Assembly: GCA_013433145.1 (NCBI GenBank)
Contig: CM024181.1
Location: forward strand, 5,642,001-5,706,000
Length of the DNA: 64,000 bases
Reading direction: 5' to 3'
From: Ascaris suum
Lineage: Eukaryota; Nematoda; Chromadorea; Rhabditida; Ascarididae
Part shown: piece after piece, positions 54,116 through 64,000 of the stretch
How the letters are laid out: each line of letters starts with the position of its first letter
Position numbering within the stretch: the stretch's first letter is position 1
Position numbers and translations under genes: made by a program
The notes under the pieces: generated by a model
The model's database searches: none
Seen by the model: only the letters and a program-made list of their open reading frames with translations
Told to the model about the DNA's origin: nothing

Positions 54116-56710
54116 ATCAATCTAAATAAACGCAATGTTAGGCCAGAGAAGTAGCCAATAACATATGTTACCCACTTCACCGTATAGGGTAACGTTGATG
54201 GAAACCACCAACAACGTTCTTCTGCAAACAACAGCACCCATACAATGAATGGATCATCACATCATATCATGAAAATATAAAACAAAGGATAAGCAATTGA
54301 ACATTTTTTTTTCGTCAAGCGAGGACCTCTAGTATTCGTGCCCCAAATATTTATCAAAATCGTAATCCACCCTTACCATCTCATCCCGTTCAGAAACGCT
54401 TTAAATATGCGTTTATTGAAGGCGTAATTTTGATATCGCTAAAAATGGGATGAATTGTTTGAAAATCAAACAAAGTGAAAAATCCACATTCAGTACAATG
54501 GAAGTGGTTTGACAGGAGCGAAAAAATTTCTTGCAAACAATTATTTAATTTCGACGTCTAAAATGTACTGATTAGAAAAATTGATGAAAACTACTTGAAA
54601 TATGTATTTGCAAGATTTAAATCAAAATTTCAACGGAAAAACGTATCATTCTAATATTTCTTACAATTTCTGCACATTGAAATAAGTTCGATAAGTCGTT
54701 CATTCAGTTTCAAAGATAAAAGTTACCAATTATTCCTAGTATTGCAATTTTCCCGAAAGTTTCTTCTATTAAAAGTTGAAAATGATGATTTTTTTTCGAA
54801 ATATTTCCCCCCCCAAAAAAAATTTACATAAAATAATGAAAAAATTAGCAAAAATTAAATATGAAAACTGTTGAATGTAATTTTACAAGATATTGAAAAG
54901 AATGCAAAAATATAAGGTAGCATAAACGTGCAGTAAGAATAGCAATTGCACTCATCTTCATCGCAGCATCATCATGTAGAATTTTTTTTTTTGTGATGCA
55001 AAGAATTCACTAAGAGCTTCAACAAATATTTGACAAGCGCTGTTATTTTATTTTGTAGTCTGGTTTTGCTCTGTTATCGGTCAACATCAAAACACAATTG
55101 TTGTGCAATTTCCTCTCAACTGAATTTCTACTTTGTGATTGGGTTTTTTTTTGTGCATTGCAAATTATATATTGGAGATGCCTAAAGTGAACAATGCATT
55201 ATTTATATTACATAAATAACGCAATGAAAACGAACAAAAAAAACGGTGAGACAGAGTGACACCTTGTCGGTTCCCTTTTATATAATTGGCTTGAAATGGC
55301 TGAGCAGTTAAATGCTAGCCAGGCCATAAGTAAAAATCTTTCTGCAAAACAGAAATGCTTCTTGTAGAATAAAGCCTTAATTTGTGGGAAAATTGCATAT
55401 AGTAGGCTGTTACTGATAACCGAGCACGGAGGACCAAACTACAGAGTGAAGTCTCTGCCATTTTCAAATATGTGCTGAATTTCCCACTGATTTCTTTTCA
55501 TCACAAAATATTTTATTGATGGAGTTATAAAAAAGATAAATGTGGTTGTTGTCTGTACTGTGTTGCTCGCTGCCGTTACGTTAATCTCGTTCGTTCAGAG
55601 CATTCTGAGTGACGAATATTTCCAATCACTTAGTGCAGCATTTTTTGGCGATGAGTTTTACATTATTCCGTCTGAAAAGTTTAAAGAAAATCTATTAAAA
55701 TAATCAAATGCTCTTAACTTTATATATATATATGAAACTTTCAACATTCTACAGTGTTGCAGCTGTGTTGAACTATCCACGAAATGAGGCAAATTGCTAG
55801 CAATTTCAGGACACTGTGGATAGAAATCTTTCAAGCAATCACTTCTAACGGAACATAATAAAGAATATATAAGTGTTTGCTGAGAAAAGTTTTTACATTC
55901 CAACGAAAGTCTGTGCTGTTCAACTGTTTCGAACGTTTGTGAAAATGGATTTCTCATCTTCTTTTTCACTTTCGAAGAGTTCGTCTCGTTTGCAATAATG
56001 AAAAAAATCCGAAACCTGTTTGTAGTTTCACGATTCAATTTAGGATTTGTTGCTAATTAAAATAAAACTCTGACAAAATTTCAGTGTCGAAAATCGTTGA
56101 GAAATTACATTTTTTTTTCTTGAGAAAAAGTCCCCCAATGAACTGCAAAAGACATCGGGACGATATTTCCGTTTCGGCATTGCGATGCAAAAATTGCCAA
56201 ATTTTTCAATAGGAATAGCCTCTGTCATTTTCGCTCTTCCATACATTCTGAACGGCGAACTGATTGTTTGCAATGCAAAGGATTTTCCTGCTAACAAATT
56301 CTATTCTGTTCGAGTTTTTCAATCATTTAAAAGTACAAATTTTTCACTTTCTTTCATTTGCAAATAGCTCAGCTCATTTTCAGTGATGTAAGAAAAATTC
56401 TGATCTCGTTTTATTCTCACCATTAAATTATATTTGGTTGAAATCCCTTTCAATAAGGGCGGATCACAATTTTGATGAATAGTTAGGGAACGAATGCTAG
56501 AAGTCAATCTAAGGTTGACAAAGAGAAAGTTCAACTTCTCAATTTTTTTTTTTTTTGCATATTCGTTGTATGATGTTCCATTCCTTCTAAGATGCCGATG
56601 TATGTAGTAAGCCTTGCTGACGTTTCCAAATCAATATCTTACTCTTTGATGAAATTTTTACTTTGTTACTTGTTGCTTATTGATATAACAGCATTTCCAT
56701 TCAGGTTGAC
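54116..56710. other. UGT upstream region; stacked minus-strand open frames
   Basis: The first kilobase should contain the UGT promoter. Three successive minus-strand frames lie further away: 56534-56319 (71 codons), 56297-56040 (85) and 56038-55658 (126, with several Cys). An acceptor-like TTTTGCAG lies near 56,145. I recognise no family and cannot join them, so they are not called as a gene. Confidence 0.35.
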
Positions 56711-57016
56711 GTGCCACTTTTAGTTTTTTTTTCTGTAAGAACTCTATTTCAACGCTTTCATAGAATCCGAGAACCTAAACCCGCTGATGTTTTCACCGAC
56801 TACGGCACTAAAAAATATGACTTCGTTGGTGCATTTGCTGACATACTGTTGAATGATTGCCATAAGGCGGTGGTACCTTCCTATGAGTTGCTCATCACTG
56901 TAGTGCAGAAGACTGCAAGAAGCAATTTATGCATTTTACATCAGTTAGAATTGTGGAATAGTTGGCGTGCCCGACTGTTCTATACGGAGCAGGAGCAGCA
57001 CTCGTTCACAATCTAA
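56711..57016 (+). pseudogene. Relic of a UGT first exon, opposite strand
   Basis: The plus-strand frame contains DVFTDYGTKKYDFVGAFADI and continues LLNDCHKAVV (about 56,785-56,880). It lines up with exon 1 of the complete UGT at the F-GA-ADIL...H..V positions. The catalytic His position is Asp/Tyr-like here, there is no signal peptide, and I found no downstream UGT exons on this strand. The frame ends in a stop without a clear donor. It is best read as an inverted, decayed fragment from the same tandem UGT cluster. Similarity is clear only over about 30 residues. Confidence 0.55.
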
Positions 57017-58271
57017 CGTTTCGAAAGGAGTCGACTGGTCCAGCATGACCGAATCGGTCGGTTCGACTTCACTGGCTTCTTACTGTAGTGATCAATAACA
57101 AAAACCCCATCAGTGCTTGGGCTGTGTTTTCGGGTGGTCTAACTGCAAAGTTATGTTCGAGCAACAGTTCATTCACACTAAACCTGCACAATAAACGCAT
57201 GAATTATTTGATTAGCGTTTTCACCGGACTTCCCGATCAGTGAGCGCTAATGATGGCAGTCGAATAAAAGTCTTTTCGCTTGGTAAGTGTAGGAACTAAT
57301 TCGCTAATCCGTTACAAGAGGCCAGAGTTCGAAGATGTAGGTGGGTTTCCGACGCGAAGCATTTGAATCGAAACCGAACTTCGGTTGCAATCGAAAAAAC
57401 CAACCAAATTTTTGGTCTCTGTCAAAAAACTTTCTCTGAGGTATTGGTCAGAAGATTCGCCGTTTTTAATTCCACTTTTTTACACTCTTACTGCAGAGAA
57501 AATGTTTTCAACGATTCAGCAATCAACGCATAATGTTTCTTGACATATTGTTTTCAGTTTTGAACATGTGGAATGCACTTTGCAGGCAAACAGTTAGCAG
57601 CTCTAGGACTGATGATTTCGTCCATTAAGCTTCTGCAGGAAAGAGCTGTTAATCATAGAAGAACGAAAAAGACTGCAATGAAGCAGTGCAGTAAAAAAAA
57701 AACAACACAAATGCGTATAATCAGGAAAACCGCTTGCCGAATATGCTCATTTATGTTGTTTCAGCAGTTCAGCTGCAAGGGTTGTAAAATTTGATGCACT
57801 AAAAAATCTCCAGCCTTATGCAGAGCAAAATCTTTGCATTTTTATTTTATTCTCACTGTTTCCAAGCGCTCGTTTGGCCACATAGTTCGGTGTGGATTAT
57901 CCTTAAAGAACCCCTCTGAACGACAGGGACCGTTTTATGGCGGATGCCGCCGTATTTCATCAAGGATTAGAGCATTAAAACTTGTTTTCAGCAGAACCAT
58001 ATGTATTTTGGGAGAAATTTTTCACAAACGCATCAGTTTTTGAAAATCTGCCAGAAAAGCATTTCGTCAATGAAGTGATGTGGCAATCTAATTGTAGAAT
58101 TTCTATCGATGTCATAAACCACCACAGTTCAAGTGACTCTTTAAAAACACTGGAAGTCTAACCATTAACAAATCATTTCCACAAAAAAAACTCGAGTAAT
58201 CAAGTTCGGTAAAGTAATTTCCTAATCAAGACAGGTAGAAGAATAAGCACGAAATGGTTCATCATCTAATT
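57017..58271. other. Spacer between UGT relic and second UGT
   Basis: No supported gene. An acceptor-like TTGTTTTCAG at about 57,990 opens a plus-strand frame of about 55 codons without a recognised product. It may be further UGT debris or chance. Confidence 0.35.
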
Positions 58272-58276
58272 TTATT
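58271..58276 (-). terminator. AATAAA overlapping the UGT stop codon
   Basis: The minus strand reads GAATAAAA at the end of the coding region, so the TAA stop sits inside an AATAAA hexamer. If used, it would give an extremely short 3' UTR. Confidence 0.35.
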
Positions 58277-61200
58277 CAACTTTTGTTTTCAACAACCTCC
58301 GTAGCTTCCTTAGCAAGAGATGAACAAGTTTGCCAATGACATATATGGAAACAACTAGTATCAGGAATGCGGGTATTAAAATGTCGAGTAGAAAGTATTT
58401 GAAGAAACCGATTGTCGCTCCTTCCAGCACAATATCTGCCTCGGGGAATTTCGCAACATATTCGATCCACCTCACAAAGTTTCCATGTGGGTCCCAAGGG
58501 TACTGCTCCAGCTTCGATTTCAATCGTCGAGCTGCTTTTGTGAATCTGAACCATACAAAATGAGCATGTTGTTAGCACAAATGTTACGTAAAAGAAGTTG
58601 GGAACTGATATGCTGTTCTGTGTTACATATATAGCACATATTTTAGTAGTTACAACGAAAAATTTCTTCCTTCCTGGGTTATAGCATATCACCAGCTTAT
58701 CACAACTGTGTTAGTGCAGTACAATGGAGGCAGTGCAGGTGATTAGAGGAGTGATGAGGCGATCCTATTTTCCTTATCTTCTCGAGTGTCTGAAGAAATT
58801 GAGACTCGCAAACCTTGTATCACGAAGGATCTTCTCGAGAGCATTTCCCAACGTTTTTTCATTAACGTTTTTCCTGTTCACATAGACACCGACACCTTTA
58901 TTGAGCACTGTTGCCGTATTATATTCTTGATCGCCAAAAAGCGGAATGCAGATCATCGGCTTGCCAGCAAACATCGACTCCATAACGCTGTTTTGTCCAG
59001 CATGTGTGATGAATGCTACGACCGATGGGTGCCCTCAATTATGGATCTTTAGGTATTCATGTGCAATGAAATCAATTCTGATTCAAGGTGGATGTCAGAA
59101 ATTCCGCAGAATCTATTACCCAGACTGCTCCAAGAAATTAGACTCGAAAACTGTGTACAGTAGCTGCCAGTTCAGCTACAGTGAAATTGACTCTAAGCTA
59201 TCATCCAGAAAAATAGCAGCTCGATTTAGCTGTAAGATTTGAGTTATCGCACTTCACTTTATGCTTCAAAGCTGAATTTCGACGCAAAAACGTTTCGTGA
59301 ACTTTTAACTTCACAACTGCATTGTGATGGTAATTTTTCTGCCGGTAAAGAAAAAAAAAAGAAAAAAAATCTATTCACTGAGAAGATTGATTTGGTCGAT
59401 CCATGAAAATGTGTGCACGTTTCGATAACCAGCGAAGAGCGCCTTATCTTCATCGGATAACGAAATTTTCATAATGAAAGTATATTCGGGAAATTCATGG
59501 AATGCATCGAGGATTCCCTTTTTCATCGCTGCAGGCATTGTAGCTGTGTTAGTAAACGATCCCAGCGAAAATAATACGACTCCTTTGCTGCTCGATTGAG
59601 TCAGCTTTTCGAACTCCTGAACATTTGTCACTTCATGTGAAAGAGCTTGAAAAAATTGATCCAGTTGGATTCCGAAATTGCAATAAAAATAAATTAAGCG
59701 TATAACACAGTATATTGAGCAGTTCTTTAATTATCATCTTGATGTTGTATCAGAGTCACTTCGCTCGATATTTGGTCACATGAGAATTTTGAAAAAACCA
59801 ACTTGACTCATGACACTGGCGAGAACAGTTCCTGTGGTATCCACTTCACTGTAGGCGATGATTATGCACTGATTTGCCTGGAGTTGGTACACCGACACAT
59901 TTTTTCTCTGCTTCTCAGCTTACGCGTTGCAGACCCGTTAGACATTGTGTTCCCTTGCAAATGATTACTGACGGTTGATGGTTGGCATGTGATTTTCCTA
60001 GAATGTCCTTGTAGACCTAACGTTAGTTAATTACTGAACACCGATGATACGATAGATGGTGGTGGTGGTTGCGGGGAAACTCAAATATAACTGGTGGCAT
60101 TGGATGTGTAGCGAAGGTCTTCTGGCAAGAGTCGGTGCGCGGGAGGGACGATAGCAGTTGATGCTCGAAGCTGTGCTGGAGTTGACTGGTCGGTAGCAGC
60201 AGAAACCACTGCAGGAATGAAGATGTCTGCCGCTCTGGACAAACCCTCTCCCATGCGTCGATCGCTGAGTTCGCCATAAACTGACGGTCGACATGTCTGT
60301 TTCATTTGACGTGCAATGCAGGCAGTGGTGGCATGTTTGACAGACGCTTCAACCGCTATGAAGACGTGACTCCCAAAGATGACTCCACGCGTTTTGAGTG
60401 CCAGCATCATCATCTTAAAGCTGAGCGCAGCCTTTTACGTCCGCTGCACTACCTCATTCTGAAGGAGAGTTTTCGAATAAGACAGTGTCATATCGTTGAA
60501 AAAGTTGTCCACGCACAACGTATCAGTGTTCGCTCTTTGATGCATCAACCTAAGAATTCAGCGCAGTGATGAGTCTCTTAGCAAGTAAATCAGGATGTTT
60601 AATCTGCTGCAAGAGATGGCCAAACGCTACTACCTTCAAGAGGAAAGCACCTAGTGCAGATCGGTGGCCTCCACCCATCTACCCGTCTAGACAATGACGT
60701 GTGCCCCTGCTCTGGGTAAAGTGGAAGACAACTAACAAATCACATTTTATAGAGCGCGGTCTCGAGATTCAGCACTTCTTGAACATCAGACAAGAATTCA
60801 AGCTTCTGGTGACCTCACCATTATTGCTCCAACTAGAAAATGCAGCTGCAATTAAAAAGAACTATGTATACATAGGATTCGCCTTTATTTTGCTTCCGCT
60901 ATGGAGAATAGCAATGAGCAAAGTTATGCAACTTCTTCAACAAAACGTGCTGTGAGTGCACAATCATAGGTCACAAGAAGGGTCTCTATCGTATCCGCAC
61001 TGAAAAGATGCAGCAAAATTCGAAGTCGAAGCACAAAATTGTGAACAACACAGTCGTTTTTGCCTAGATTGTCGCAGGCGTCGTGCTGACCAGTCGGATT
61101 CACCCGGAATGGTACCATCGTTCAAATGCGACCGACACGGTAACAATTTTGACATTGTTGCACGTCTAAGATTGGATCACGATCAGAGATTGCTTCCACC

Positions 61201-63752
61201 ATTTATCCCGCTGAATATCTACACATCATTATCAGTGTTAGTATCGGGCCGCTGTCCCAACAAAAAAGTGAATCAAAGTTCTTGATTGTTTCGAGTACGA
61301 CTTCGACTTCGATGAAAGACAAAGACAAAGAGGCCACCATTTTGTGCATACCCAATCGTCTCTGGGCATCGACTGGGTGATCCAAAGCAAACCTTTCGTT
61401 CGAGAACTCACAGAAAAGACAACCTGTGCGTTTTTGCCAAAAACATTGGACTGCCATCGCTCTGCGGCTATTACACAAAAGGAATTTGCGTGCAGTATTC
61501 GCAGTAGGACTGAGACGCTGCACCAAATGTGAAGCTCACCTCTGAGTGAAGTCATGGGCAAGATCTATTTCTGAAAAGCTTGTTTTTTCTTGTGTGCTAT
61601 TCGTTTTCGCCTCTCACAGAACTTTGACCATCTGCTGGCTGCAGATGTGTCCTCTTATCAACTATCCCGCTTGTGTAGTACCTTCGTCTTCGTTAGTGGG
61701 TCGAACCATTTCTGCGCAGACTTTTTCTTCGGCTAAACGACGCTCTTGAACGTAACTGGCGCTAGATTCAAACGACTAATGACATCTCCAAAGAGGTGAT
61801 CGCAGATGCTTCTTTGCTTAAAATGAGTCCTTGGAAGCTTACCTTCAGCAGAAAATGGACAAAGATTCCCGAGCACTTCTAATGACCAAAACTCACTCAG
61901 GACTTTGCTACTGCACACTGTTTGCAGAACTACGAACCAGTGCTTTGCGACATTCTATCCACAAAACAACGGTCCAACGCAATGCTTTGCTTGTACAAAA
62001 GTGCGCACTCGCGAAGATGAATTAAGGAGTAGCCGACGACCGGCACATTCCAGAGCTTCTTGCTGGCACATTGCTCGACTTCTGCTCATCGAGAGTGTAC
62101 CATTTACGGCTCTTGGGACTCCGATTGCGACTGCTTTCCTATTAATGAGGCAACTGGTGACAGACGCTCCAGTCCACGCGACAGTTTGAGAGAAGAGCAG
62201 TTCAGAAGGCATCGTGGTATTCATCGCGTCCATCTAAGGCTGCTAACGCCTTCTACACCAAGGATTATTGCAAACAGAAAGGCGCCTGAACATTGGCAAC
62301 CGGTCCTACTTTTTGCTTTATGACAATTTTCTTTGGACGCATCACATCAACCAGATGAAACGGAGCAGTAGTAAGCCGAGCCTAAATCAGTCACTAGACG
62401 TATTCCACTCACTGTTGCTGAAATCCGGAGTCGACGCCGCAAATTTAGCGTTGATTTCGTTCATTCTGCTCATGATCTTCCGCCATCGCTCAACGTATCC
62501 TAGCCGTGCGCCTTCTCGTCTCAATATGGATCGCGCGAAGAAGACACCATTCCTCACTCGAAATCGGAGGTACAAGGAAGATGACCGTGCGCTGACAGTT
62601 AGATTAATGACATACATTATCTCGGTTTTTCTGCTTGTGCTTTGCAAACATATTACACATTATGTGATGTGTTTGCAACGTTCACTACAGGTTTTTGTGC
62701 TTGTTTGGTTTTACTTTTTTCATCAACAAATCTTCGTACTTGTACGTCCCCAGTGCTCCACCACCGACAACTGGACTAAAAGACAAACGTCGACGCACAC
62801 TATGATTGCCTATTGCTTCTCTATGATGAAAATGGAAGCGCGAAATCTGAAATGTTTATATGAATTGGCAGAGGAATAGGTTGTTATAAACGGTGGCCTG
62901 ATTTAAAATGCTTCTTGCCTGTGCACTGATGGTTACTCTATGAAGTTAAAGGAGGATGATACTCTTTTTAAAAATATTTCATTATTAGAAGCAATTATGC
63001 ATAAAAATGTTTTCATCAATTGTGAGAGAAAAGAGGTATGCAAAAATTATGAGACGTTCCGAGCTGGAGCACTTTTTGCTTACGAGAAAAGGATCTTCGA
63101 TACGAAAGAGTGAAAACAGCCATTCTTTAGCTGTTCCTCGGTACGTTATTTCCATATGAAGGTTACCCTTTGCATTTAGCACTAATGCAAAAGCAATGCT
63201 TTATTGTCATTTTCCTTTGATTATTCCAATTAAACTTCACGTATATAGTTGGGATTGTTTTGACAACGTGCTTAAGTTTCCAATTTTTTGTTTTTACGCC
63301 ATTCCTTTTTATCATTTCTCACAATTATTTTTAAACTATAGAAAAAAAAAAACATAACAGCCTCAAATTATATTTGTTGCAATACCGTTATCCTGAAAAG
63401 GAATCAATTTCCGACGTAAATTTTTGATGTTGGAGGGTACCGTCAATACGTGATAACATTTATTTGTAAATTACTTGTGTATTTTTCAATGAGTGAATCA
63501 TTCCGCGTTTAAATTTTAGTTAAAGGATATAGTTGTCTAAAAAGCGACATCACTTAATAGTTTCTAAATATTCACCTCGCTTAGTGGTTTGCGTTGGCGC
63601 ATTGCAACGCCACCAATATAAAAGACGTTGGCCGATATCGGCCTTGGTATGTCGATGAGCGGATGGGTGTTGACGAATAAGACAGGTACGGCTCTTGTCA
63701 GTTGTTCCAAATCGGGAAAATATTTATCGACATGCTTCCGGAAGACTTCATT
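58272..63752 (-). CDS. UDP-glycosyltransferase (GT1 family), 3' half, 5' end beyond the window
   Basis: Visible exons, 5' to 3': 63752-63576, 59616-59379, 59033-58814, 58545-58272, coding the C-terminal 302 residues. Lengths (177, 238, 220, 274 nt) and phases equal those of the last four exons of the complete UGT at 48256-54115. Motifs: [66 protein letters not shown] and the DQ pair. A transmembrane helix follows and the tail ends KTKVE, a KxKxx ER-retrieval signal. Function should match the neighbour: lumenal ER sugar transfer to lipophilic acceptors. It shares the HAG and WIDQ substitutions. The intron between the first two visible exons is about 4 kb and holds a retroelement remnant. The stop codon lies inside an AATAAA. 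No disabling change was seen in the visible exons; the upstream exons must lie beyond 64,000. Confidence 0.9.
60300..62400 (+). mobile_element. Decayed Ty3/gypsy-like LTR retrotransposon remnant in a UGT intron
   Basis: In broken plus-strand frames the order gag, protease, integrase is still readable. A gag-like RRFNRYEDV lies at about 60,342. A CCHC zinc knuckle with its last Cys changed to Tyr lies at about 60,948-60,990. A degenerated protease box reads RLRLDHD (about 61,163; the usual Asp-Thr-Gly/Ala is lost), followed by LGIDW (about 61,362). Integrase-like motifs are SGSNHFCADF (about 61,696) and FYPQNNGP (61,953). An element-tail motif WTHHINQMK lies at 62,334. No reverse-transcriptase or RNase H motif is visible, and only about 300 nt separate protease from integrase, so an internal deletion is likely. 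Stops and frame changes occur throughout. LTRs were not found; the tail may extend to about 62,880. The remnant is inert and antisense to the UGT. Confidence 0.72.
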
Positions 63753-64000
63753 CTGAACCGTATTTTACCGCATTTTAAAATAAACGCCGGGAGACAAACG
63801 AACAAATCATACTAGCTAATTTCGATCGCATTGTGAAATGAAGAATGCAGAATGAGGTTTGAAGTACTATTATTCGTTATTGATGAATGAATTGAATGAC
63901 CGCTTATGCCATCACCGCTCGTGAAAAACTGGAAAAGAGACGGTGATAGTGGCAACTGCGCTCACTGGCTTTTTGCGATTGCGCAAAGTGAGTACCATCC
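63753..64000. other. UGT intron at window edge
   Basis: Sequence upstream of the first visible exon of the second UGT. By comparison with its paralogue this should be intron 4. No further exon is seen before the window ends. Confidence 0.6.

Noticed and set aside
60023..60413. Minus-strand frames of 84-110 codons
   Set aside because: They are antisense to the gag-like part of the retroelement remnant, which has recognisable motifs on the plus strand.

Overview
The window reads as the nuclear genome of a nematode, most likely clade V (rhabditid/strongylid). It is AT-rich DNA with small exons, introns ending in the nematode acceptor (T-rich, then CAG or TAG), acceptors sitting directly in front of start codons as expected for spliced-leader trans-splicing, AATAAA signals, and the long C/G homopolymers known from Caenorhabditis-like genomes. 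I cannot name the species. No rRNA, tRNA or CRISPR array was recognised.

Layout. (1) 1-8.8 kb: no confident gene; microsatellite and degenerate repeats. (2) 8.92-15.33 kb, minus strand: a complete eight-exon gene for neuferricin, the membrane-anchored heme-binding cytochrome b5-like protein (C. elegans tag-131 / human CYB5D2 family). (3) 15.3-34.9 kb: a gene-poor stretch of about 19.6 kb with microsatellites, C-rich tracts, a direct-repeat pair, repeat-like blocks and a decayed LINE reverse-transcriptase fragment. (4) 34.95-38.56 and 41.30-43.54 kb, plus strand: two tandem paralogous genes, each encoding a small single-pass membrane protein with a 66-residue N-terminal heptad-patterned segment, one transmembrane helix and a Tyr/Pro-containing tail. 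I do not recognise the family; it is the best candidate here for something undescribed. (5) 44.7-47.2 kb, minus strand: exon-like segments of an unidentified gene. (6) 48.26-54.12 kb, minus strand: a complete eight-exon UDP-glycosyltransferase (UGT, 531 aa). (7) 56.7-57.0 kb, plus strand: a probable relic of a UGT first exon. (8) 58.27-63.75 kb, minus strand: the last four coding exons of a second UGT whose 5' part lies beyond the window; its large intron carries a decayed Ty3/gypsy-like retroelement on the opposite strand.

The two UGTs have identical lengths for all four shared exons (177, 238, 220 and 274 nt) with identical phases, so they are a tandem duplication of one ancestral gene. They are ER membrane enzymes of lipophile detoxification, and both end in a KxKxx ER-retrieval signal. 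Neuferricin, the orphan membrane pair and the UGT cluster show no functional link beyond proximity. Exon boundaries were placed by hand from splice motifs, reading-phase agreement and family conservation; no database search was run.
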